Shown here: in pieces, positions 1 to 11,200 of the stretch
How the letters are laid out: each line of letters begins with the position of its first letter
Position numbering within the stretch: the first letter of the stretch is position 1
Assembly (NCBI RefSeq): GCF_932526225.1
Contig: NC_064041.1
Span: 3,901,046-3,965,045 of the forward strand
DNA: 64,000 nt
Direction: 5' to 3'
DNA from: Nematostella vectensis
Taxonomy: Eukaryota > Cnidaria > Anthozoa > Actiniaria > Edwardsiidae
Made by a program: the position numbers and the translations under genes
Notes under the pieces: generated by a model
Databases searched by the model: none
Told to the model about the DNA's origin: nothing
The model's input: only the letters and a program-made list of their open reading frames with translations

Positions 1-101
1 TTTGACTAAGTATTTTGTTGATCCATTTTATAAATTTGATAATCACGGACAGGTACATGTAACAAATAAAAGAGCTAATATGTGTTTTTGTTAATTTACA
101 G

Positions 102-2226
102 CTCCTGATTCATGCACTTGCTACAAGCGGAGAGCCAATTTTCAGTACACCTGAAAACTTTAATTGCAAATATGACAAGTATGAGATCTGTGGAAATCTG
201 ACAGATGATGCGTCTTGTCATTGTGAGCCTTGTCCAACCTGTCCAATAGGGAAGGGCGTGTACCCTCTCTGTGGCCAATCACGACTACTGTGGCCATACC
301 ACACCCTTTGCAAGCCCTGTGAGGCAGGACGCACATACTCTGACGGTGAAGGCATTGGATCTTGTAACCCCTGTGGTCACTGCGATGGTTTCGTCACCAC
401 TAAGAACTGCACCACACACAGTAACATTGTTTGCAGCACAACTTGTAAAAAGGGTTTCCAGTTACATCCAAACCTCAACTCAGTGTGTATACCAATCCCA
501 ACACCAACGGCCAAACCAACAAGCAAACCAATGCCTCAGCTGCCACTCACATCACCGCCATCAACAACAACACCATCTATGCCAGCAAACCATACCACTG
601 AAAACCGTACAAACAGTGCAGATCTTGTACCATCAGGACAGCCATCAAGTCCACCTCTTAGCCGCCTTGAAGTAATCTTGATTGTGGTTTTGATAGTCCC
701 TGCGATTGCCCTTATCGTTGTTATATATCGCATGTGCAACAGACAGCCCCATGCAAATCCTGATGACACTGAAAATTTCCTTATAAATTCATCAAGGGAG
801 AGTTCCTCAGTAGATGTGCACTATGCTAAAGACAGTCAAAAAGGTGAGATACAGGAGAGAATCTCCTTTTGATTCTAGATTATTAAACAAGGTTGTTGGT
901 TTTTGTAAGGTTGTCTATTAAAATTGTGCATAAAAGTTCATTGGCAGTTTTCAAATATTTTATAGAGCATGGATTCATGATGTGACAATAGTGTGAGATT
1001 TTTATCACCCAAACAACACAACTAATCTACAGAGAAGAAAAACAGGACCTATTTTGTTGATTAATAGTAAATGAACCGTAACTGTAAGGTAGCCAATGCA
1101 TGATCTCATTCTCAAAAACCTAGTCATAGTCTATACAAACAGTGGAGCCTAAAGAAAAGTGATTTTGCTCAGATGACCATAGCACTTTGATGTGCTAGTT
1201 TTTGCTGTATTATAAAAACTGCAAAACATATTTTTAAAGCCATGTGGCAATACTATTATTTTAACGGTATGTATTATGAATGTATTTTTCTTTCTTGCAG
1301 TTTCCCTTCCACTCCCACCAACCTCTTCTACTATATACCATGCCAGGAATTTAGGTATGTTTTGTACTTCTTTTTTAGTTTAAACTCAGGTTTGTAGCAT
1401 GCAAGTATCCCCCTCTGATTACCCTTCTGACATGTAAACATTTGCTACACATTCAGGGCCGTAGCAGGGGGTGGGGCACTGAGGGCATGTGCCCCCATTT
1501 TGAAAAATTATAAGAAAATGACCAGTAGGGGCGTGGCTGTGCCCTCCAATATTTTCTAAATGTTTATGTGCTGTGCCCTCCAATATTTCAAGGCCTGTTA
1601 CGGCATTGTCAATTGTTCTTTTTATTTTTTATCATATATTTTATGTAAATATTTGTTGTCATCAAAGTTTGATAAGATTTGAGATATGTAATACGTAACA
1701 CATGGAATACACATACTTTCACTTTTTACTAATGTTTCTGTATTGTGATCCCCCTACCCCCCAATATTTTAAGACCTGCTTCAGCTCTGGTCAAAGTTGC
1801 TACTTTATCCTACTATTCAAACTTGTAACACAAGCTGGAACACTTTTAAGAGAAAGCTTTGTGTATCATTTCTGTCGTCTCTTCAATATATGTGTACTCT
1901 TTTCGTGCTACTTTGCAGACATGAGATTAGCAGACATCCCATTCCCTTTGAAGCAATACATCAGTGTCGAGATATCAAAGATAAAACCTGCAGTTAGTAA
2001 TTGGAGACACATTGCTGATATGTATGGAAAACTACCTCATGAATATTATATCCAACTGGACGTGCCATCAGGACATCTGCCCGGAGAGAACCTGTTAGAT
2101 GCTCTTAACAGTTATGATCCACAGTTAAAACTTGAACAGTTTGTTATTATTCTGGAAAAAGTCCAGAGAAATGACATGGTGGAACACATCTGTAAAGAAA
2201 TGGCACCAAAGGAAACTACTCTTTAG
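102..2226 (+). CDS. TNF receptor superfamily member with death domain (3' part; 5' exon outside window)
   Basis: Three exons join in phase: 102-843, 1301-1354 and 1919-2226 (TAG stop). The first acceptor is the AG at 100-101, and the reading frame is open from there, so an upstream exon with the start and most of the signal peptide lies before the window. The encoded part opens with cysteine-rich TNFR repeats (CxxC and CxPC spacing like the NGFR/EDAR type), then a Ser/Thr/Pro-rich stalk, a single membrane helix (about bases 667-735, LEVILIVVLIVPAIALIVV), a short linker exon, and a C-terminal death domain with the NWRHIADMYGKL helix and RNDMVEHI end. Family knowledge: such receptors bind TNF-type ligands outside the cell and recruit death-domain adaptors inside. 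Which vertebrate member it matches cannot be decided here. A likely poly(A) signal AATAAA is at 2903-2908. Confidence 0.88.
1456..1610. mobile_element. MITE-like element, GGCCGTAGC family, copy 1
   Basis: Starts with GGCCGTAGCAGGGGGTGGGG and ends in a degenerate GCCTGTTACGGC. The interior is rich in C runs and has CCAATATTT motifs. Related copies lie at 25031-25204, 51222-51375 (opposite strand), 52699-52872 and 54411-54558. No protein is encoded. It sits in the second intron of the TNF receptor gene. Confidence 0.7.
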
Positions 2227-2275
2227 CTAGATTGAATTAATTCATTCATTCTAGCTAAAGAGTAGTTTCCTTTGG
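2206..2275. repeat. Perfect 26-bp inverted repeat across a stop codon
   Basis: The arms 2206-2231 and 2250-2275 are exact reverse complements, separated by an 18-base loop. The left arm contains the last codons and the TAG stop (2224-2226) of the TNF receptor gene; the right arm is in the 3' UTR. Confidence 0.95.
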
Positions 2276-2534
2276 GGTGTAAATTATTTTTAAGGTGTAT
2301 GTAGTAGGTAATACTTGAATTTGTGTATCTTTCATAACCCTCTCAAGCATGGATTTTTTTTTCTTATATAAGTGTCTACTAGAAATAATGCCAAATATCC
2401 TGTAAATTACAGGCTCAGCAGAGGGGAAGGCTGTATCCCCACCTTTTTTGTGTCAGAAACACGTCAAATACTATGATTTATTCCTTTTTCGATTTTCAAT
2501 ATGAAATTTCTTCCAATTGTCAGCCCTCCATCCC

Positions 2535-2757
2535 AAGATTTTTATGCAGGTTTTTTTTAATGTTTATTTGTGGCTCCATCAATGGATTTCTACGTTTATA
2601 TAGCATGTATAATAGGTTTGGTATGTTTTATTGTAAAAAAAAAAAAATAAAAAAAAAATAAAAATTCTAGATTTTTATGCCTTTTTTTTTAATGTTTATT
2701 TGTGGCTCCATCAATGGATTTCAACGTTTATATCATGTTTTATAGGTTTGCTTTTGT
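2535..2757. repeat. Direct duplication of about 90 bp in the 3' flank
   Basis: Copies at about 2535-2633 and 2668-2757 share AGATTTTTATGC, a T run, and the motif TGTTTATTTGTGGCTCCATC. A short A-rich stretch separates them. Non-coding. Confidence 0.85.
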
Positions 2758-2935
2758 TTAATAGGTTACCCATAAACCCATAATCCAGTGCAAATGTGTC
2801 ACTGCAATGTGTAATTTCCATGAAATATTTTAGTAACCAATATTTTGGTTAACCTTATTCCAACCTTTTATAAGTTTGCTGAAATGTATCTTGTATAATG
2901 ATAATAAAGGTTGAAGAGCTAGAAGAGCCTCAAAG

Positions 2936-4060
2936 TTGATTGTGAGTGTGTTGTGTCTCAGGGAATGGAGTGTGTTGTGTCTCAGGGGGATGGAGTGTGT
3001 GTTGTGTCTCAGGGGGGTGGTGTGTTGTGTCTTAGAGGGATTGGAGTGTGTTGTGTCTCAGGGAATGGAGTGTGTTGTGTCTCAGGGGGGTGGAGTGTGT
3101 GTTGTGTCTCAGGGGGGTGGTGTGTTGTGTCTTAGAGGGATTGGAGTGTGTTGTGTCCCAGGGGAATGGAGTGTGTGTTGTGTCTCAGGGGGTGGTGTGT
3201 TGTGTCTTAGGGGGATTGGAGTGTGTTTTGTCTCAGGGGCGTGAAGTGTGTTGTGTCTCAGGGGCGTGAAGTGTGTGATGGGTTTCAGGGGGTGGAGTGT
3301 GTGTTGTGTCTCAGGGGGATGGAGTGTGTTGTGTCTCAGGGGGATGGAGTGTGTTGTGTCTTAGGGGGATGGAGTGTGTTGTGTCTCAGGGGGGTGGAGT
3401 GCGTTGTGTCTCAGGGGGGTGGAGTGTGTTGTGTCTCAGGGGGATGGAGTGTGTGTTCGGTTTCAGGGGTGGAGTGTGTTGTGTCTCATTGGGGTGGAGT
3501 GTGTGTTGTGTCTCAGGGGGATGGAGTGTGTTGTGTCTCGGGGAGATGGAGTGTGTTGTGTCTCAGGGGGGTGGAGTGTGTGTTTCAGGGGGGTGGAGTG
3601 TGTTGTGTCTCAGGGGTATGGAGTGTGTTGTGTCTCAGGGGGATGGAGTGTGTTGTGTCTCAGGGGGGTGGAGTGTGTGTTTCAGGGGGGTTGAGTGTGT
3701 TGTGTCTCAGGGGGGTGGAGTGTGTTGTGTCTCAGGGGGGTGGAGTGTGTTTCAGGGGTATGGAGTGTGTTGTGTCTCAGGGGGGTGGAGTGTGTTGTGT
3801 CTCAGGGGGGTGGAGTGTGTTGTGTTTCAGGGGGTGGAGTGTGTGTTGTGTCTCAGGGGGTTGGATTGTGTTGTGTTTTAGGGGGATGGGGTGTGTTATG
3901 TCTCAGGGGGGTGGGGTGCGTGTTGTGTCTCAGGGGAGTGAAGTGTGTGTTGTTGAGGTGTTTTTTGTTGTGTCACAGTATCGTGTAGTGGATTGTCTCA
4001 GGGGTGAAGTGTATGTTTGTTGTGTGAGAGGGGTGGGGTATATGTGTGTCTCATGGGGAT
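2936..4060. repeat. G/T-rich minisatellite, unit about 25 bp, roughly 40 copies
   Basis: Unit TGGAGTGTGTTGTGTCTCAG followed by 4-6 G, with 27-bp variants. It begins about 30 bp after the putative poly(A) signal of the TNF receptor gene. Long open frames in it (ECVVSQGGGVCCV type) are products of the repeat and not genes. Confidence 0.95.
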
Positions 4061-4289
4061 GAACAATGCTTTATCTGAGATTTCCCCTCCCACCACCATC
4101 ACTAGTGAAAGTGCCATTATTCCTACACTACCCTTGCCATATACATAATTCATGACAAATGTAAAAATTGTTTTTTAATTAAATTTATTCAATCAATAAC
4201 TAGGGATTATGGCTCTTGTTCTGGAATACAAACAAAAATATTTATGAATAACTCAAAGATGTACACACATGTAGGCGGATATGTAAAAT

Positions 4290-5110
4290 GTGTTATCAAC
4301 CCTAAAGAACAAAGTACATTGAATGTGTTTACAGCCTAAACACACAGTACATTAAATTTGTTAACAGCCCTGAGCACACAATACATTGAATGTGTTTACA
4401 GCCCAAAAAACACAATACATAAAATGTGTTACATAAAATATGTTAACAGCCCTAAACACACAGTACATTAAAATGAGTTAACAGCTCTAAAACACAGTAC
4501 ATTAAAAGTGTTAACAATCCTAAGCACATGGTACATTGAATGTGTTAACAGCACTAAACACACAGTACATTAAATGTATAAACCGCCCTGAGCACACGGT
4601 ACATTGAATGTGTTTACAGCCCTCAGCACACAGTACATTGAATGTGTTAACAGCCCTAAGCACACAGTACATTGAATGTGTTAACCGCCCTGAGCATACA
4701 GTACATTGAATGTGTTAACAGCCCTAAACACACAGTACATTGAATGTGTTAACCGCCCTTAACACACTGTTCATCGAATGTGTTTACCACCCAAAAACGC
4801 AGTACAGTACGGAAAATTCGTGAACACTGAAATTTCGCGGTCAGCTTTAGAACCCCGAGGTTTTTTTGAGCCCCCAAAATACTACTAATTTACCAATATA
4901 TACACAAAATAACTACAAAACACCCGCTGACGGTTTAAATCGCGAATTTAAACCTTGGACCCCAAGACCCGCGAATTTTTCAACATTTACTGTACATCGA
5001 ATATGTTTACCGCCCTAAAAACACAGTTCATTAAATCTGTTTACAACCCTGAGCACACAGTACATTAAACGTGTTAACAGCCCTAAAAACAGTACATTGA
5101 ATGTGTTTAC
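4290..5110. repeat. Minisatellite, unit about 34 bp
   Basis: Unit around ACATTGAATGTGTTAACAGC followed by CCTAAACACACAGT, about 20 diverged copies, interrupted by a separate element at 4803-4994. It lies downstream (3') of the metallopeptidase gene read on the minus strand. Confidence 0.92.
4803..4994. mobile_element. Small TACAGTA-ended MITE inserted in the 34-bp minisatellite
   Basis: Left end TACAGTACGGAAAATTCG and right end GCGAATTTTTCAACATTTAC then TGTA; the reversed right end reads TACAGTAAATGTTGAAAAAT. Repeat units continue on both sides, which marks it as an insertion. Confidence 0.7.
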
Positions 5111-5228
5111 AGGATGGGGAGGGATGGCAAGTGTGGATTGTTGGGGGAGGGACAATAAATGGGGATGGGTTGAGAGGGATAAAAGAAAAATCACCCTCTG
5201 TAGGGGTGGGTACTCATACAAATAGATC

Positions 5229-8200
5229 TTACCAGCACTGCTTGCAGCTCTTTCTACAGTTTGCCAGCATGTAGGCGGGGTTACGTCTGCACTCCCCCAT
5301 CCCCGCCCACGATGAACATGAACGATGGCTATCTTGACAATAAATACCACCTGGAAACATCGATATTAAATGTTTATTCTTATTCAAACATTTATTTTCA
5401 TTATTGTGTTACCAAAATGATTCGAATAAATGCCCGGGGGCTTATCTAATTTTCGGGTCTTTATTTTTTTTTTGGGGGGGGGAGGGGGGGCTTATTTTAG
5501 AGGAGGCGCAAGGCAGCATTATTTCATTTTGGCAATTGAGAACCAAAAAAATTTTACCAATAAACTGAAACGACAGTAAAAATGTTTTAGACTCAAAAAT
5601 CGATGACAATATCCTCATTACAGGTAGATATCATTACAGCGTTTATTGATAACTAGATTCTCGGACGCAGACTCCTTGAGATATACACCATTCAAGTGGC
5701 GCTTTTATAAATATCTTTTTTAGGGGAAGCGGAGGGGGCCTTATTTAAAGGAGGGCGCTTATTGGAATCTTTGCGGTATTGCAACATCCTCAGCCCACTT
5801 TCGGAGGAGACACCGAGGTCCCACTGGCTTCCACTTCGGGTGAGACATAAGACCGAGGTCCCATTCACTATATTTTATCTTTTCGTAAGGATCACAGGAC
5901 CGCACCGATACATGTCAGCGGTTTCCACCAAACTACGACCTGACACCCGAGAAAACGGCTTCAAAACCTTTTGGCCAATCAGAACGAAGGAATCATGTTG
6001 AATGTTATATCCCCTCCCCATCCACCGCCCGATAGAAAAAAGTTATTTTCATTTCTTTTGAAATATAAATTCAAATGATCTAATTCTAGTTGAGAATTTA
6101 GTGTTAAGGTACTCTTAACTCTGGTCTTCCTTGCCGCCGCCATTGTTGTGGCTACCTCATTGTCGATAACCTACTCCTTTGTTATTGTTTATCATTGAAA
6201 GTACAGCAGCTTATTCACAAGGAAACTTCAAAATAACAATCTACGAATGAAGGCTGATATATTATTGACGATTTTGATTGAAAATATCTTGCTTGCTTCG
6301 CTTGAATTAACCGATGGAAATGGATTCGTTGTGTGACTCGCCATTGAGCGGGAGCATAAAATGGCGGCGTGATTGAACTTCTTATTCGCACCTTATTCCC
6401 CCTCTGAATCAGGGAACGAAGATCGGCTATGTAGGATTGACTAAACTAGGAACTGTCATTATTAACTTCCACTATCCCCACCCTTTGAAACTGGAAATGG
6501 CAAAATACGGCGGTTTTTACTCCCTGGAAACCGGCCCCCTACCTACTGTGAGGTTAATAACAATGATATACACGTGGTGTGTAGACCTACATACCACCAC
6601 ATAGCCCACAGCTCTTATTACAATACACTTTCATGTAACGTGGGTTTCGCGAGCACTCTCCCGTACGCCGCCAATAGCCACAGCTGGGATGCTTGTCTAC
6701 GCAGTTCGCTAAAAGTGTATGCACAGATTATAAGGTTGGGAGTCATCGAATAGTAATAGTAATAATAATAATGATCATGGTGATAATTAAAATTAATAAA
6801 AGCTTGACAACTTGCATAGCGCATATCCGTTACAAGATATCCCAAGCACAAACGACCTGTCATTTTATTTCTCTCCATTATTACTTCACCAACAAACAAT
6901 AATCTCCTGCTATAACACCCCCCTCCCTTTAAAGGAGGTACGATAGGTGGGTGCGAGGTCTAAATTGCAAGCTCACTCGTACTAGCCCTATTGGATCTTT
7001 ACTCTGTGCTCGAGAAATTTATCTTTCAACCTAAATACGAATTTAAAAGCTAACGCACGTTAGTAAGATGTGTAATACTAAAGGCACGATGGAATAACGA
7101 CCGCGTTCATTATCATGAGTTTTGGAAGAAAGAGCGTGTGCGCATACGCGCCAGTAACATTGATACGTCATCTTTACAATAAATCCACAGGAATACCGAA
7201 GACTTCCGACATCTTCCCGGCTGACAAATAGGTCCACCCCTCTCATACCCCACATCTTCTTACTCAGTTATTTAGGGGGGGGGATGTTTGTAAGGATTTG
7301 CCAATGCCCGCTGCAAGTAACGTATCAATTCACTCACCTGGGGACTGCGTGACCGGTGGCGGAGGTTGCGTGACAGGAGGCTGTGTGACAGGAGGTTGCG
7401 TGACAGGAGGCTGTGTGACAGGGGGTTGCGTGACAGGGGGTGGAGTATTAGGGGACGGGGGAGTGGGGATATTTGTTCCAGGAGGAGGGGTGTCTGGTTT
7501 AGGAGGTGTGGGTTGGGGCGGTTTGGGCGTGGCTTGGTCGACGGGCCGTTTGGTCTTGAAGTCCATTAGAATCCCATTGCCGTCTGTAAAGATGAACATG
7601 ATTTTGGACCAGCGATCAGATAGACACCGAGGAAACAAAACAAATGACGGCGATGATGATGATGATTGTATTGATGCCAGTACTGCTAGTATCGGTAATG
7701 GCGCTACGAATGATTATATGATAATAATGTTGGTGATGGTGATATTGATTTGATGATGGTGATGACGATCGTGATGATGGTTAAGTTGATTATCATGATA
7801 ATGGTTATGATCGATCTTGATGGTTGGAATGATGTTCGCATTGCTGATAGAATATATAGTAAAAGATTCGAAGAAGATATTTATGGTTTATTCTCTAATG
7901 TTGAACTATTTAATTCAGGGTAATAGCAAATAAAAAATATTGATGATGACATACAAAATTACTCACATTTGTCGCAGTTCATTTTGAAGTAGTAACGTTC
8001 TCGTGGTATAACGCCTATACATAACAAATAGAGTACACGTCTGCTGTGCATCGATCATCCACCAATATCCACCACCTACACACTATCATTATCCACTTAC
8101 ACCCTACCGTTATCCACCTTCACCCTACCGTTATCTTCCTACACCCTACCGTTATCCACCTACACCCTACCGTTCTCAACCTACACCCTACCATTATCAA

Positions 8201-11200
8201 CCTTCATCCTACCGTTATCCACATACACCCTACCGTTATCCATCTACATCCTACCGTTATCAACCTACACCCTACCGTTATCCATCCACACCCTACCGTT
8301 ATTAACCTACATCCTACCGTTATCCACGAAAACCCTACCGTTATTAACCTAAATCCTACCGTTATCCTCCTACACCCTACCGTTATCTTCCTACGCCCTA
8401 CCGTTATCCTCCTACACCCTACCGTTATCCTCCTACACCCTACCGTTATCTTCCTACACCCTACCGTTATCAACCTTCATCCTACCGTTATCCACATACA
8501 CCCTACCGTTATCCATCTACATCCTACCGTTATCAACCTACACCCTACCGTTATCCATCTACACCCTACCGTTATTAACCTACATCGTACCGTTATCCAC
8601 GAAAAACCCTATCGTTATCAACCTACATCCTACCGTTATCCACAAAAACCCTACAGTTATTAACCTACACCCTACCGTTATCCACTAAAACCCTACCGTT
8701 ATCCGCCTACATCCTACCGTTACCAACCAGCACCCTACCGTTATCCACCTACATCTTTTCGTTATCCATCTACACCCTACCGTTATCCTCGTTCACCTAT
8801 CTACCTACACTACCATTACCCTCACCTTTCTCACATCGCTTGACGATCTGGTTCTGGCAAGGAAACACTTCCTTGTTAAAGTGGTACAAGACGGAGTCAT
8901 ACCGTTGGAGCTTGGCGCGTGTGTTGATGTCGTTATGGATACCGTTTGGTGGATTTTGATAGTCATTCACATCAAAGTAACTCTGCGTCCCTTCGGCGAA
9001 GTACTCGCGATCTGTGCTCATGGCGTACGTACGGTACCACAGGGTGTTAGATCTCTACAACAAATAACAGAATTATAGTACTTGAGACAGACAGACGGAC
9101 GGACGGACGGACAGACAGACAGTGAGGGGAGAGGGAGGGAGGGAGGTTAGTTCTACTATCCAGAGTTTTTTAAACACGAGGTTCCGCTATAAAAGGGAAA
9201 GCTCCTCCCACCCCGGGCTCAAGAACAATCGGTTATCAATCAACCATCAATGAGAGAACATGTCTGACAATTGCTCTGAGCGCTAAATTCAAATTTCATA
9301 TTCTAAACCAAAATAAATATCATTTCAGAGTTGTCCATCTTAAAATGTTCCTATATATCGTAAAATAATGCTATACTAAGCTGTGCGCGCTCTAAAATAC
9401 GAGCATTTTTATCACAGCGCGAAAATAATTTATGCAGGTGCGCTAGATTATGGATAGCACAAAATTTAAAATTTTGCATCGAAAACGTGAGTGGACAGCA
9501 AATAACTAATCTAACAATCTCTTAAGATAACTGTCTTGTTACCTGTGCAAAAATAGTTTTATTCCAGCCTACTGAGGCTCAAAGATAAGTAATTTTAAAG
9601 GAGGCTTACTGCTAGCGTTGCACTGTTCTGATTATAATTGCAAATTCGAGCTCGGGGGTGGGAGGAGCTTTCCCTTTTATAGCGGAACCTCGTGTTTAAA
9701 ACTTGGCATAAACAATATTGACGTTTTCACAACAAAGGGGCGTGGATTCAACGCGTTTTTACTGATCGCGCGAGAAAAAAACTCAGTTAGAAAAGTCTTA
9801 AATTTTCAAAAAGAGTGCCTATAGTCTTTAGAAAGTTAAGTTCTGTTTATCGAGCTGCCAAAATCCGATCTCCTAAACAATAACCTGTAAAAATCCGAAA
9901 AAACAGCGCGCGCAACTATGCGCATAAGGGATGCGCAGTGCAATTCAAGGGAATTGAATTACCTTAAGTTGCTGGTAACGCGCTTTCACGCGAGAATCGA
10001 AGTCTCTGATTGCACCGTTCACCAAGGCGATCTCGTGAATTCCGTGCGTGAACTCGTGAAGGAAAATGTCTTCTCTTGGGTACCGGTCACCAGACTGACA
10101 CATAATATTCTCCTCACCGCCTGGGGACGATTAAATGATTACCATGGCTTCGGCAGTCATGTGGTCATATCATATCATCTCCGGCCTGTTCAGTTAGAAC
10201 GTTCTACTCTTTTGTATATAAAATTCTTTTCTCTATAAAAGCTAATAATGATCAAAATGGGTGTGTTATTTTTGCTCAGTGACCTTTTTAGTAATCCTAA
10301 ATTAATCAGTCGCTGTCATGGCAGCGCGCCCGTGCGGGAAACCTGCGATAATCCTAAACGTCATTGCCAAGCTCATTTTTTTAAGAAAGTGTAGCAAAAA
10401 CGACTTATAGAGTTCTAGGACGAGTTCTAACTCTTTCGAGATTTGAGTTCGAGTTACCCGTTATCCGAGTAAAATGATTGAAACATAGGGCTAAAGAAAA
10501 ATTGAACGACTTGACGTACCCTGCGTAGCAAGCGTTTCTGTTGAGTTTCAGCAGGAATAGAGAGCGAGAGAGGAATATGGCCGCGCGAAAAATGGGGCGA
10601 GCGCAAAAAAAGCGCGGCCATATTCTTCGCTCGAAACTGCACAGCAACGCTTGCTACCCAAGCTATAGTTGACGGGGTTCTATTAATGTGAGCTAGTGGG
10701 CATATGCTTATACACTACCAATCCCCACCAATTTGTTTGATAACTTACACGTGGATATCGGTGCGGATGGAGTGCCCCCCAGTCCCCTCGCCCTCTGGTT
10801 CCACCAGGACGCTAGCCAGGAGTGCTCGGGGATCGTCGTCACTCCCTCGCGAATTCCTATCACACCTGCACGACCATTCCTACGATACAACCAATCACGG
10901 ACGTCCTTGCGATCAGCCAACAGAAAAACGACGACGTAGCAGGCTCTTCTCAGGGCGGCGTCACTTGGCGCGTTCGAGCTTACCACAGGGATCCCAAAGG
11001 CGTGCAGGTACTTCTTGTAAAAGCCGCTAAGTCGCATTTTCGATCTCACGTCACTCGGGACGGGTTTCACGTGCTCACATTCCCACGTGCTCGGGGCGGA
11101 GCCCTGGCGGTCTGGGGCCGCTGTCGTACATAAAATCGTAGGTATTTAAATTTGATACTCTTTACTTTTGACATCAAACAAACGATCTTGCCCAAGCTTC

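Noticed and set aside
2936-4062. Several 100-280-codon Cys/Val/Gly frames
   Set aside because: Frame-shifting products of the 25-bp minisatellite, all three frames open, no start context or domain.
7298-7753. Gly/Val/Thr-rich plus-strand frame
   Set aside because: Shadow of the PPVTQ coding exon on the minus strand.
8046-8663. 205-codon HLHPTVI repeat protein
   Set aside because: The 21-bp array keeps frames open on both strands; it lies in an intron of the minus-strand protease.
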